DNA of 64,000 nucleotides from Candidatus Gemmiger excrementigallinarum (GTDB lineage: Bacteria; Bacillota; Clostridia; Oscillospirales; Ruminococcaceae). The notes under the pieces were generated by a model. The model searched no databases. It saw nothing but the letters and a program-made list of their open reading frames with translations, and was not told where the DNA came from. The stretch lies in NCBI GenBank assembly GCA_019116445.1, contig DXBP01000006.1, forward strand, positions 16,059-80,058, read 5' to 3'. The first letter of the stretch is position 1. Every line of letters starts with the position of its first letter. The translations under genes and the position numbers were made by a program. Below, piece after piece: positions 8,095 through 15,623 of the stretch.

Positions 8095-8676
8095 TTACAT
8101 GACCAGTTCCCGGAAGCAGGTGGTATTCACGCTCTTGTCCTGCTCAGCCAGTTTAGCAATGCAGCCATCCAGCGTGTGGGCCACGTCATCCAGGCTGCGC
8201 CATGCAGAAGCCTGGGGTTTGACTTCCCCTTCCAGCCAGGGGCCGATTTCGGTATGGGAGCAGGCGCCTTCTATCAGGTAGGCCCCGGCGCGGGCGGGCT
8301 GAGTCTGGGGAACATACTGTTCGGCACTGCCCAGGGTGGTGAGGACAAACTGCCCTTTGCGGTTGCGGCCGCCTACCAGCAACCGCACCCCTACCGGCTG
8401 TACGCGCACCGACGGCGCCTTCTGGCAAAGAATCTTGACGATTTTTTCCAGGGTAAGGTATTGGGTATTGTATTCATCCAGAGCATTGATGATCTGTACA
8501 GCGGCCAGGGCATCCCCCGCAAAACCAACCAGTACATTACGGTTGACTTTGCGGACCTTGGGCACATCCTCACTGATGACTTTGGGCTGCTGACCGGAGA
8601 TGGGTTCTTCCACCATACGGCCGTCACTGACCATGGCGCAGAAAGCCTCGCCGCAGACGGCTAAAATCGCACTCAT
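8095..8676 (-). CDS. Ntn-hydrolase (proteasome/HslV-like fold) protein
   Basis: The 193-residue protein has the strand order of proteasome-type Ntn hydrolases. An N-terminal strand with SDGRMV is followed by KVRKVNRNVLVGFAGDALAAVQ, which closely parallels the HslV segment around KVRRLYNGKVLAGFAG. Later, VRLLVGGRNRKGQFVLTTLGS matches the central sheet. It lacks a Thr right after the start Met; Ser2 is the only possible N-terminal nucleophile, so it may be inactive or use Ser. The ATG at 8676 has AAAGGAAG upstream. No HslU-type ATPase is adjacent. Its role is unknown. Confidence 0.6.
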   Translation of the reverse strand: MSAILAVCGEAFCAMVSDGRMVEEPISGQQPKVISEDVPKVRKVNRNVLVGFAGDALAAVQIINALDEYNTQYLTLEKIVKILCQKAPSVRVQPVGVRLLVGGRNRKGQFVLTTLGSAEQYVPQTQPARAGAYLIEGACSHTEIGPWLEGEVKPQASAWRSLDDVAHTLDGCIAKLAEQDKSVNTTCFRELVM

Positions 8677-8729
8677 AAGGCAACTTCCTTTACTTGAGGT
8701 TTGGCGCGGCTGCTGCCCCGCCGTCTGGT

Positions 8730-8738
8730 ATTGTACCA
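8730..8738 (-). promoter_or_regulatory. Extended -10 promoter of the proteasome-fold gene
   Basis: TGGTACAAT on the minus strand, directly after the crr terminator; no good -35 is visible. Confidence 0.5.
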
Positions 8739-8744
8739 CAAAAA

Positions 8745-8770
8745 CAGGACGCACCGCAAGGTGCGCCCTG
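8745..8770 (-). terminator. Terminator of crr
   Basis: CAGGGCGCACC / GGTGCGTCCTG (minus strand) form an 11-bp stem with one mismatch and a 4-nt loop, followed by TTTTTG. Confidence 0.85.
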
Positions 8771-8782
8771 AAAGACACGGAT

Positions 8783-9295
8783 TTACTTGCTGATCTTGAG
8801 CAGATCGGCACCTGCTTCCACGGAACCGGAAGCCACCAACTCCACATCCTTGAAGTCGTCGGTGTTGGTGATGACGGTGATGACCACTGCCGGATGGTTG
8901 GCCGCAGCGATCTTATCAAGATCCATCTCCAGCAGCAGCTGGCCCTTCTTGATCTTGTCGCCTTCCTTGACCTTGGGGCTGAAGCCGTCGCCCTTCATCT
9001 CGACGGTATCCACGCCTACATGGATCAGCACTTCCACGCCGCCTTCGCCCTGGATGCCCAGCGCATGGCCGCTGTCAGGTGCCTGGGTGATGGTGCCGTC
9101 CACCGGCGCAAAAACCTTGCCCTCGGTGGGGTCAATGCCGCAGCACTTGCCCAGAATGCCCTGTGCAAACACTTCGTCGGGGATCTGCTCCATCGGAACC
9201 ACGGTGCCTTTGGCATCCGCCGCCAGCGTCATCGGAAAGGCAGGGGCTGCCGGAGCCTCTTCCGGCTTCTTTTTCAGAAAATCAAAAAATCCCAT
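8783..9295 (-). CDS. crr: PTS glucose-type enzyme IIA (EIIA-Glc)
   Basis: A stand-alone EIIA of 170 residues. It accepts phosphate from HPr on a histidine and passes it to EIIB of sugar permeases. GGVEVLIHVGVDTVEMKG holds the phospho-acceptor His92, and SGHALG holds the partner His77. The N-terminal GFFDFLKKK is a short basic-amphipathic membrane-tethering stretch like that of other free-standing EIIA-Glc proteins. The ATG at 9295 has AAAGGAGAAG upstream; the longer upstream frame is noncoding leader. No EIIBC gene is adjacent, so it probably serves permeases encoded elsewhere. Confidence 0.93.
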   Translation of the reverse strand: MGFFDFLKKKPEEAPAAPAFPMTLAADAKGTVVPMEQIPDEVFAQGILGKCCGIDPTEGKVFAPVDGTITQAPDSGHALGIQGEGGVEVLIHVGVDTVEMKGDGFSPKVKEGDKIKKGQLLLEMDLDKIAAANHPAVVITVITNTDDFKDVELVASGSVEAGADLLKISK

Positions 9296-9347
9296 GATGT
9301 ATCTTCTCCTTTGTCTGACCCGCGGCGCGGGCAAATGATATGTGCTT

Positions 9348-9376
9348 ATTATAGCGCACACCGGCGCAGAAAGCAA
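9348..9376 (-). promoter_or_regulatory. Promoter of crr
   Basis: Minus strand: TTGCTT, 17-bp spacer, perfect TATAAT. Confidence 0.7.
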
Positions 9377-9391
9377 CGAAAATTTGCTGCA

Positions 9392-9958
9392 TTACAACAG
9401 TTCTTTCACCACGCGGATCGCCTGCCAGGTCACAGCCGCCATCTCGGCCGGCGGGGGCTGATAGCCTGCGGTCTGCCAGGCAGCAATGCTGCCGAAGCAA
9501 CCGTTGATGGCGAAAGCCAGCAAATACTGCTGACGAGGCGTTCCCCCATCGGGCGTAAGCTGCCCCAGGCAGCGCTTGGCAATCATTTCCTTGGCGCTGC
9601 GGGTAAATTCCGACTCCCAGCTTTTGCCGTACAAAGCCCGGCATACGTCCGGGTTGTCGTTCAGGTAGCTGAACAGTGCCACCAGGGCCGGCGGCACGTC
9701 ATCCTGGGAAATGTTGGGCACCAAAGCGTCCATCAATTCACACAGATGATCCAGCTGCGCGGCCTCCATCTGCTCCATCAGAGCATAAATATCGGCATAA
9801 TGGAAATAGAACGTTCCGCGGCTGATCCCGGCCAGTTCGGTCAACTCCCGAACCGTGATCTCCCGCAAATCCTTTTTCTGCAGCAAGTTGATGAGTGCCT
9901 GATACAACCGCTGTTTGGTCATGCGCACACTGCGATTTGCATCGCCTTTGGCGTTCAT
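9392..9958 (-). CDS. TetR family transcriptional regulator
   Basis: This 188-residue protein has the TetR N-terminal helix-turn-helix. The segment ITVRELTELAGISRGTFYFHYADIYALMEQME (about residues 32-63) contains the signature GISRGTFYFHY. The C-terminal ligand domain is variable and gives no clue to the effector. I chose the ATG at 9958, which has AAAGGTGG 6-7 nt upstream, over the GTG at 9970. Its promoter overlaps a 16-bp inverted repeat, which suggests autoregulation. It diverges from the HD-domain gene at 10182 and may control it too. Confidence 0.85.
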   Translation of the reverse strand: MNAKGDANRSVRMTKQRLYQALINLLQKKDLREITVRELTELAGISRGTFYFHYADIYALMEQMEAAQLDHLCELMDALVPNISQDDVPPALVALFSYLNDNPDVCRALYGKSWESEFTRSAKEMIAKRCLGQLTPDGGTPRQQYLLAFAINGCFGSIAAWQTAGYQPPPAEMAAVTWQAIRVVKELL

Positions 9959-10009
9959 CGCATGCACCACCTTTCAAGGGAACTTCCGGGGCAGGTTATT
10001 TATACATAA

Positions 10010-10038
10010 AGCATAGCGTTTTTTGACAAAAATGTCAA
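10010..10038 (-). promoter_or_regulatory. Promoter and likely operator of the tetR-type gene
   Basis: Minus strand: TTGACA (10038-10033), 17-bp spacer, TATGCT. The -35 lies inside the inverted repeat TTGACAAAAATGTCAA (10023-10038), a likely TetR-family operator. A second imperfect repeat, TCAAATTGCTTGA, follows at 10048-10060. Confidence 0.6.
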
Positions 10039-10094
10039 GTTTTTTCATCAAATTGCTTGATTTATGTGCATTTTGTCGGATGTTGGGTGTATGT

Positions 10095-10123
10095 TTTGCA
10101 GTTTTGAAAATTCGTGGTACAAT
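10095..10123 (+). promoter_or_regulatory. Extended -10 promoter of the HD hydrolase
   Basis: TTTGCA, 17-bp spacer, TACAAT, with TGG directly upstream (TGGTACAAT). Confidence 0.6.
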
Positions 10124-10181
10124 GACAAAAAAGATCGGTTGTTCCTGATACGGTTTTTCCCTGAAAAAGGAGGTTTCGGTC

Positions 10182-10955
10182 ATGTTTCTGGACCGTTCCC
10201 GCGCCCTGCGGGCTTTTGCCGGCTACGCTGCCGGGTATAATGCTGCCGACCCCAAGGTCAAGCTGAAGATCGACCACACCTACCGCGTGGCGGCGCTGTG
10301 CGAACGCATTGCCGTGAGCCTTGCATTGCCAAAAACAGAAGTGGATCTGGCCTGGCTGTGCGGTTTGCTCCACGATGTAGGCCGCTTTGAGCAGCTGCGG
10401 CAGTACGGCACCTTCAACGACGCCCAATCCATCGACCATGCCGCCATGAGCGCCCGGGTCCTCTTTGAGGAAGGGCACATCCGGGAATATCTGGACGATT
10501 ACAGCCAGGACGAATTGCTGCGCACGGCGGTAGCCTGGCACAGCGCTTACCGGCTGCCCGACGACCTGGATGAGCGCACACTGCAATTCTGCCAGATCCT
10601 GCGCGACGCGGACAAAATCGACATTTTGCGGGTCAACGTGGAGGTCCCCATGGAGGAGATCTACAACGTCACCACCGAAGCGCTGCGGCAAAGCCCCGTC
10701 AGCCCGGCAGTACTGCAATCCTTTTACGAGCACCATTGTGTGCTGCGTAGCCTGAAGCAGTTCCCTGCCGATAACGCCGTAGGGCACGCCTCGCTGGTAT
10801 ATGAACTGTGCTACCCCGAAAGCCTGCGTGCCGTGGCAGAACAGGGGTGGCTGTGGAAGCTGCTGAACTTCCCCTCCGACAATGCCGACACGGCAGCCGC
10901 TTTTGCTGCCATGCGGCAGGAGATGCACCACTGGCTGGAACAGAAACTGGCCTGA
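10182..10955 (+). CDS. HD domain metal-dependent phosphohydrolase
   Basis: The 257-residue protein has the HD superfamily metal ligands. His32 lies in DHTYRVAALCERI, the doublet His64-Asp65 in GLLHDVGRFEQ, a later His in HAAMSARVL, and the distal Asp in LRDADKIDIL. HD proteins hydrolyse phosphate esters of nucleotides or related compounds; the substrate here cannot be told. The start has AAAAAGGAGG upstream. It diverges from the TetR-type gene, whose operator-like repeat lies in the shared 220-bp spacer, so it may be that regulator's target. It ends at a shared terminator. Confidence 0.82.
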   Translation: MFLDRSRALRAFAGYAAGYNAADPKVKLKIDHTYRVAALCERIAVSLALPKTEVDLAWLCGLLHDVGRFEQLRQYGTFNDAQSIDHAAMSARVLFEEGHIREYLDDYSQDELLRTAVAWHSAYRLPDDLDERTLQFCQILRDADKIDILRVNVEVPMEEIYNVTTEALRQSPVSPAVLQSFYEHHCVLRSLKQFPADNAVGHASLVYELCYPESLRAVAEQGWLWKLLNFPSDNADTAAAFAAMRQEMHHWLEQKLA

Positions 10956-10980
10956 GATTTTTCCCTTATACAAAGAAAAA

Positions 10981-11004
10981 AGCAGTCGCCCGCAGGCGGC
11001 TGCT
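10981..11004. terminator. Bidirectional terminator
   Basis: AGCAGTCGCC / GGCGGCTGCT form a 10-bp stem with one wobble and a 4-nt loop, with A-run on the left and TTTTGTTTT on the right. It ends both the HD gene and the converging symporter gene. Confidence 0.85.
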
Positions 11005-11017
11005 TTTGTTTTGCGGT

Positions 11018-12394
11018 TCAGATCAGTCCCTGAACCAGGATCACAACGATCAGAATGGGCAGTACAAACTGGAAGTAGGGTTTGAAGATCCGGGGCATCT
11101 TCAGGCCCTTGCCGGTGTTGCACTCCTCCATGTACTTGTCGTAGCCCCAGCCCCAGCGGCTGACGCAGAACAACAGGTAAACCAGGCTGCCGATGGGCAA
11201 CAGCAGGTTGGAAACAATGAAGTCCTCGATATCGAGAATCTGGCCGCCTGCGGGAGCATTGGGCAGCGGCAGAGAGAAATACCACTGGTTATACCCCAGC
11301 ACGCAGGGCAGGCTGGCCACCAGGATGAACAGGCAGCAGACCACGGTAGCCTTCTTGCGGGTCCAGCCAAAGCAGTCGATGCAGCTGGCCATGATGTTCT
11401 CAAAAACCGCCAGGACAGTGGTGAAGCTGGCAAAGGTCATGAACAGGAAGAACAGCGCACCCCAGATCCGACCGCCTACCATGTTGACAAAGACGCGGGG
11501 CAGGGTCATAAAAATCAGAGAGGGACCGGCGTCGGGCTGCACACCGAAAGCGAAGCAGGCCGGGAAAATGATCAAGCCGGACATCAAAGCCACAAACGTG
11601 TCCAGCGCACAGATGCGAACGGCTTCGCCGGGGAGCGTGTGTTCCTTGGTCATGTAGCTGCCGAAGATCTCCATAGCCGCAATGCCGAGGCTCAGGGTAA
11701 AGAAGGCCTGGTTCATGGCCGCCGTAATCACGTTGCCCAGACCCACTTCGGAAGCACGCTCGATGTCAGGCAGCAGGTAGAAGGCAAGGCCCTCTTTGCT
11801 GCCCTCCAGCATAACGCTGTTGACAGCCAGCACCACGATCAGAAGCAGCAGCGCCAGCATCATCCACTTGGAGATGCGTTCCAGGCCCTTCTGCAGTCCG
11901 AAGGAGCAGACCAGGAAGCCGCCCAGGGTAATGATGGCCATAAAAATGGTCATCTCCCCGGGGTTGGCCAGCATAGCACTGAAAACCCCATCCACGGCAC
12001 TGTTTTCAATGCCTTCAAAGGTGCCGGTGGCGAACTTGTAGAAGTAATCCAGCATCCAGCCGGCCACCGTGGTGTAGTACATCATCAGCAGGCAGCAGCC
12101 GATAATGCAGAACCAGCCGTGGATATGCCACTTGCTGGCCTTGGGTTCCAGTGCCTTATAGGCCCCCACCGCACTCTGGAGGCTGGCACGGCCCACCGCA
12201 AGTTCCATCGTCAGTACCGGTACACCCATAATGACCAGAAACAGCAGATAGAACAGAACAAAGATGCCGCCGCCGTTGGCACCGGCCATCCAGGGAAATT
12301 TCCAGACGTTGCCGATGCCGATGGCACAGCCGGCGCTGACCAGAATAAATCCGAGGCGGGAGGCAAAGCGCTCCCGTGGTTTTTGGGAATCCAT
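11018..12394 (-). CDS. Na+-dependent symporter, NSS/SNF family
   Basis: This 458-residue polytopic membrane protein belongs to the neurotransmitter:sodium symporter family (LeuT fold, 11-12 helices). The first helix carries the signature GCAIGIGNVWKFPWMAGANGG, which lines the Na+ and substrate sites. Bacterial members import amino acids with Na+; the specific amino acid is not evident. The ATG at 12394 has GGAAGG upstream. It diverges from a threonine aldolase gene through promoters that share a -35 box, so threonine or glycine is a reasonable but unproven substrate guess. Confidence 0.9.
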   Translation of the reverse strand: MDSQKPRERFASRLGFILVSAGCAIGIGNVWKFPWMAGANGGGIFVLFYLLFLVIMGVPVLTMELAVGRASLQSAVGAYKALEPKASKWHIHGWFCIIGCCLLMMYYTTVAGWMLDYFYKFATGTFEGIENSAVDGVFSAMLANPGEMTIFMAIITLGGFLVCSFGLQKGLERISKWMMLALLLLIVVLAVNSVMLEGSKEGLAFYLLPDIERASEVGLGNVITAAMNQAFFTLSLGIAAMEIFGSYMTKEHTLPGEAVRICALDTFVALMSGLIIFPACFAFGVQPDAGPSLIFMTLPRVFVNMVGGRIWGALFFLFMTFASFTTVLAVFENIMASCIDCFGWTRKKATVVCCLFILVASLPCVLGYNQWYFSLPLPNAPAGGQILDIEDFIVSNLLLPIGSLVYLLFCVSRWGWGYDKYMEECNTGKGLKMPRIFKPYFQFVLPILIVVILVQGLI

Positions 12395-12427
12395 AAACTT
12401 CCTTCCTTTCTCACACAAGTATGAAAC

Positions 12428-12456
12428 ATTATAGCTTATTTCGACTGTCATTGCAA
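12428..12456 (-). promoter_or_regulatory. Symporter promoter sharing its -35 with ltaE
   Basis: Minus strand: TTGCAA (12456-12451), 17-bp spacer, perfect TATAAT (12433-12428). TTGCAA is its own reverse complement and is also the -35 of the plus-strand promoter. Confidence 0.75.
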
Positions 12457-12479
12457 GCTTCGCAGCCCCGTGCTATAAT
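12451..12479 (+). promoter_or_regulatory. ltaE promoter sharing its -35 with the symporter
   Basis: TTGCAA (12451-12456), 17-bp spacer, perfect TATAAT (12474-12479), with a TGC extended -10. Confidence 0.8.
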
Positions 12480-12512
12480 AAATAACATGCAAAAAAGAAG
12501 GAGATGCCAACG

Positions 12513-13565
12513 ATGCTTCGCTTTGAATGTGACTACGGCGAGGGCGCAGCCCAACCCGTATTGGACCTGCTGCAAAAAACCAATCTGGAACAGACCCCCG
12601 GCTACGGTGAGGATGACTATTGTGCCGCGGCCGCCGATAAGATCCGCGCGCTGTGTGATGCCCCTGATGCTGCCGTGCATTTCTTTGTCGGCGCCACCCA
12701 GGCCAATTTGACCGTCATTGATGCCGCCCTGAAGCCCTGGCAGGGGGTGCTTTGTGCCGATACCGGCCACATTCATGTCCATGAAACCGGTTCTGTGGAA
12801 GCCACCGGCCACAAGTGCCTGGCCCTGCCCGCCACCGCCGGCAAGATCACCGCCGAGCAAATTCGCGCCGCTGTGGAGGAGCACCGCGCCAATCCCAGCC
12901 ATGAACACGAAGTACAGCCGGGCATGGTGTATCTTTCCAATCCCACCGAGGTGGGCACCCTCTATTCCAAGGAAGAACTGACCGACATTTCCGCCACCTG
13001 CTATGAACTGGGCCTGTATCTGTTTGTGGACGGTGCCCGCATGGCTTACGGCCTGATGAGCCCTGCCAACGACCTGAACCTGCAGGACTACGCAGCGCTG
13101 TGCGACGTGTTCTACCTGGGCGGCACCAAATGCGGTGCCCTGTTCGGGGAAGCTGTGGTGATCACCAATGATGACCTGAAGGAAGACTTCCGGTACGCCA
13201 TCAAACAGCACGGCGGTATGCTGGCCAAGGGCCGCCTGCTGGGGCTTCAGTTCCTGGCACTGCTGGACGGCGAGGATGGCAGCGGCTGCAGCCCCTACTT
13301 CACCATGGCTGCCGAAGCAGACCGGCAGGCGCTGGAGATTCGGGACGCCTTTAGTGCCAAGGGCATTGCACTGCTGCACGACTCCCCCACAAACCAGCAG
13401 TTCTTTGTACTGCCCGATGCCTGGTATGAAGCCTTGGCCAAAGAATATGCCATGAGCGGTATGGGAAAACCCGATGCCGACCACACCGCTGTGCGCATCT
13501 GCACCAGCTGGGCCACCCGTCCCGAGGCGGTAGCGCAGCTGATTGCCGACGTGCAAAAGCTGTAA
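12513..13565 (+). CDS. ltaE: Low-specificity threonine aldolase (PLP enzyme)
   Basis: This 350-residue beta-eliminating lyase/threonine aldolase family enzyme is predicted to cleave threonine or allo-threonine to glycine and acetaldehyde. Motifs seen are FFVGATQANLTVI (phosphate-binding turn), HIHVHETGS, LFVDGARMAYGL (the PLP-pyridine Asp) and YLGGTKCGALFGEA, whose Lys should bind PLP. The ATG at 12513 is about 10 nt after AGAAGGAG; an in-frame ATG at 12504 is only 1-2 nt from it and is unlikely. Divergence from the NSS symporter suggests joint handling of an amino acid. Confidence 0.85.
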   Translation: MLRFECDYGEGAAQPVLDLLQKTNLEQTPGYGEDDYCAAAADKIRALCDAPDAAVHFFVGATQANLTVIDAALKPWQGVLCADTGHIHVHETGSVEATGHKCLALPATAGKITAEQIRAAVEEHRANPSHEHEVQPGMVYLSNPTEVGTLYSKEELTDISATCYELGLYLFVDGARMAYGLMSPANDLNLQDYAALCDVFYLGGTKCGALFGEAVVITNDDLKEDFRYAIKQHGGMLAKGRLLGLQFLALLDGEDGSGCSPYFTMAAEADRQALEIRDAFSAKGIALLHDSPTNQQFFVLPDAWYEALAKEYAMSGMGKPDADHTAVRICTSWATRPEAVAQLIADVQKL

Positions 13566-13586
13566 CCGTTCCATAAAAAGCAAAAC

Positions 13587-13616
13587 GCACCTCAGCAGGA
13601 AATCCTGCCGGGGTGC
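13587..13616 (+). terminator. Terminator of ltaE
   Basis: GCACCTCAGCAGGA / TCCTGCCGGGGTGC form a 14-bp imperfect stem with a 2-nt gap, followed by a T7 run. Confidence 0.85.
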
Positions 13617-13823
13617 TTTTTTTGCATCTATTCAAATGGCGTGGGGCGCCTTGTTTGTTGTCTGCGCCGGACCGAGGCCATTGCCTCTCGCATGGTCCGA
13701 CGACAGTGGATGGGTCTTTGGTTGCTTACCTTGACTTCGTTTATAGTATACGCCCCGATTGTGTCCGAGTTGTCACACCATTTTGAACCTTTTATGAACT
13801 CGCAAAATTCCGGAACCGATATT
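13617..13823. other. Intergenic region with a hairpin; no gene seen
   Basis: Between the ltaE terminator and the metI stop I see no frame with a ribosome-binding site. A bulged hairpin (CGGACC-GAGGC with GCCTC-bulge-GGTCCG, 13668-13699) is present without a T-run. Confidence 0.4.
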
Positions 13824-14522
13824 TCAGCGCTGGACCCGTTTGTCGCAGCGGATGGCCAGACGGGTGCCCACGGTCTGCAGAATCTGTACCAGAATGACTA
13901 GCAGCGCGGTGGCGAAGAGTTCCAATACACCATTAAAGCGGTAGTAGCCATAGTTGATGGCTATTTTGCCCAGACCGCCGCCGCCGATGATGCCCGCCAT
14001 GGCACCGTAGCCCATAATGGTGGTGGTGGCGATGGTCACATTGGAGATCAGGCTGGGCATGCTCTCGGGAATCATAACCTTGGTGATGATCTGCAGCGGC
14101 GTGGCCCCCATACTCTGGGCAGCCTCAATGACGCCGGCATCCACTTCCCGGATGCTGGTTTCCACCAGACGGGAAACAAAGGGGAAGGACGCAATGACCA
14201 GCGGCACGATAGAGGCCGGCGTACCGATGGAAGTGCCGACAATCAGCCGAGACAACGGGATGACAATGATCATCAGGATCAGGAACGGTACACTGCGCAG
14301 CAGGTTGATAAAGGCGTTGAGCACACGCATGAGCCAGCGCGGCAGCGGGCGGATACCGCCCTGCTCACCGGTGACCAGGCAGACGCCCAGAGGCAGGCCG
14401 ATCACCAGCGACAACAGCGTGGCAACGGCCGTGGACCAGATGGTTTCCCAGGTTTCAAAGGGGATGGTGGGCAACACCTGCAAAAAGGTAGTCCATTCTT
14501 TGCTTGCCAGAAATTCTGCCAT
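13824..14522 (-). CDS. metI: Methionine ABC importer permease MetI
   Basis: A 232-residue inner-membrane permease with about five helices. The binding-protein-dependent transport EAA loop is visible as VIEAAQSMGATPLQIITKVMIPE (about 130-152); this loop contacts MetN. Its ATG overlaps the metN stop (shared bases at 14520-14524), so translation is coupled. It is the last gene of metQ-metN-metI. Family knowledge: MetNIQ imports L- and D-methionine and derivatives. The methionine assignment is supported by the Met-codon leader upstream. Confidence 0.92.
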   Translation of the reverse strand: MAEFLASKEWTTFLQVLPTIPFETWETIWSTAVATLLSLVIGLPLGVCLVTGEQGGIRPLPRWLMRVLNAFINLLRSVPFLILMIIVIPLSRLIVGTSIGTPASIVPLVIASFPFVSRLVETSIREVDAGVIEAAQSMGATPLQIITKVMIPESMPSLISNVTIATTTIMGYGAMAGIIGGGGLGKIAINYGYYRFNGVLELFATALLVILVQILQTVGTRLAIRCDKRVQR

Positions 14523-15520
14523 CAGCCCTTCACCTCCTCATACGTGATTCCGGGATAGTTCTTGATATAGTCGATGGCCTTGGCGGCATTCTCGTCGTCA
14601 GGCAGAGCCAGCAGCATACTGCCCAGGGTCTGGCCGTTGACAATACGGGTATCCGCCGCCAGAATGGACACCAACGCGCCGCACTGGATCGCCAGGCTTG
14701 CCACCAGCGGTTTATCGGTGGTTTGGGTACCGTTGAAGGCTACGCGCACCAGTTTGTGACCGGGTAACGCCTCCGCTTTGGGGGCACCCGCCGGATAAAC
14801 CAGACGCCGGGCAGCCGCCGAGGTGGGATGGCTGAAAATCGCCTGTACCTCCCCTTCCTCCACCACGGTGCCTTCATCCAGAATGGCGACCCGGTTGCAG
14901 ACTTCCTCCACAACGCTCATCTGGTGGGTGATGATCACCACCGTGATGCCCAGTTCCCGGTTGATCTTCTGGATCAGCTGCAGGATAGCATGGGTGGTGT
15001 TGGGATCCAGGGCGCTGGTAGCTTCGTCGCACAGCAGAACCTTGGGATCGGTCGCCAGGGCACGGGCAATGGCGATGCGCTGCTTCTGCCCGCCGGAAAG
15101 CTGAGCCGGGTAGGCGTCCGCCTTGTCAGGCAGACCTACCAGTTCCAGCAGTTCCCGGGCGCGGGCCTCGGCTTTGTCCCGGGGGACTTTGGCCAGTTCC
15201 ATCGGGAACATGATATTGCGTAGACAGGTGCGCTGCATCAGCAGATTGAACTGCTGAAAGATCATGGTAATATCCCGCCGGGCTTCCCGCAGTTCGGCGG
15301 CGCTGAGTGCTTCCATCTGGCGGCCTTCCACCACCACGTTGCCCTCGTCGGGACGTTCCAGCATATTGATGCAGCGTACCAGCGTGGACTTGCCGGCGCC
15401 GGACATACCGATGATGCCGTAAATATCCCCGTCCCGGATGGTCAGGTTGATGTCGTTGAGCGCGACCACCGTGCCGCCCTTGGTGGCAAAGCGCTTGGTC
15501 AGGTGTTGCAATTGGATCAT
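14522..15520 (-). CDS. metN: Methionine ABC importer ATPase MetN
   Basis: A 332-residue ATPase that powers the importer. It has Walker A GMSGAGKSTL, Q-loop FQQFNLL, signature LSGGQKQR, Walker B VLLCDEATSALD and the H-loop IITHQMSV. Residues after about 250 form the C-terminal NIL/ACT-like domain (ADTRIVNGQTLGSMLLAL), which senses internal methionine (trans-inhibition) in MetN proteins. The start has GAGGGGG upstream. A strong stem-loop without a T-run separates it from metQ and may set the ratio of binding protein to ATPase. Confidence 0.95.
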   Translation of the reverse strand: MIQLQHLTKRFATKGGTVVALNDINLTIRDGDIYGIIGMSGAGKSTLVRCINMLERPDEGNVVVEGRQMEALSAAELREARRDITMIFQQFNLLMQRTCLRNIMFPMELAKVPRDKAEARARELLELVGLPDKADAYPAQLSGGQKQRIAIARALATDPKVLLCDEATSALDPNTTHAILQLIQKINRELGITVVIITHQMSVVEEVCNRVAILDEGTVVEEGEVQAIFSHPTSAAARRLVYPAGAPKAEALPGHKLVRVAFNGTQTTDKPLVASLAIQCGALVSILAADTRIVNGQTLGSMLLALPDDENAAKAIDYIKNYPGITYEEVKG

Positions 15521-15540
15521 GGGTTTTCCCCCTCATTCTA

Positions 15541-15575
15541 CAATAGGGAACGGGTTGCGCGCCCGTTCCCTATTG
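15541..15575 (-). repeat. Intercistronic stem-loop between metQ and metN
   Basis: CAATAGGGAACGGG and CCCGTTCCCTATTG form a perfect 14-bp stem with a 7-nt loop, with no T-run after it on the minus strand. It is better explained as an mRNA-stabilising or processing element than as a terminator. Confidence 0.7.
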
Positions 15576-15623
15576 ATTGTACCTTACCCACCGTGCGGTT
15601 GCAAGGTATTTTGCTGTTTTTTA

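Noticed and set aside
13617..13823. Possible small RNA or gene downstream of metI
   Set aside because: A TATACT-like box and a bulged hairpin exist, but there is no convincing -35, and no frame has a ribosome-binding site.
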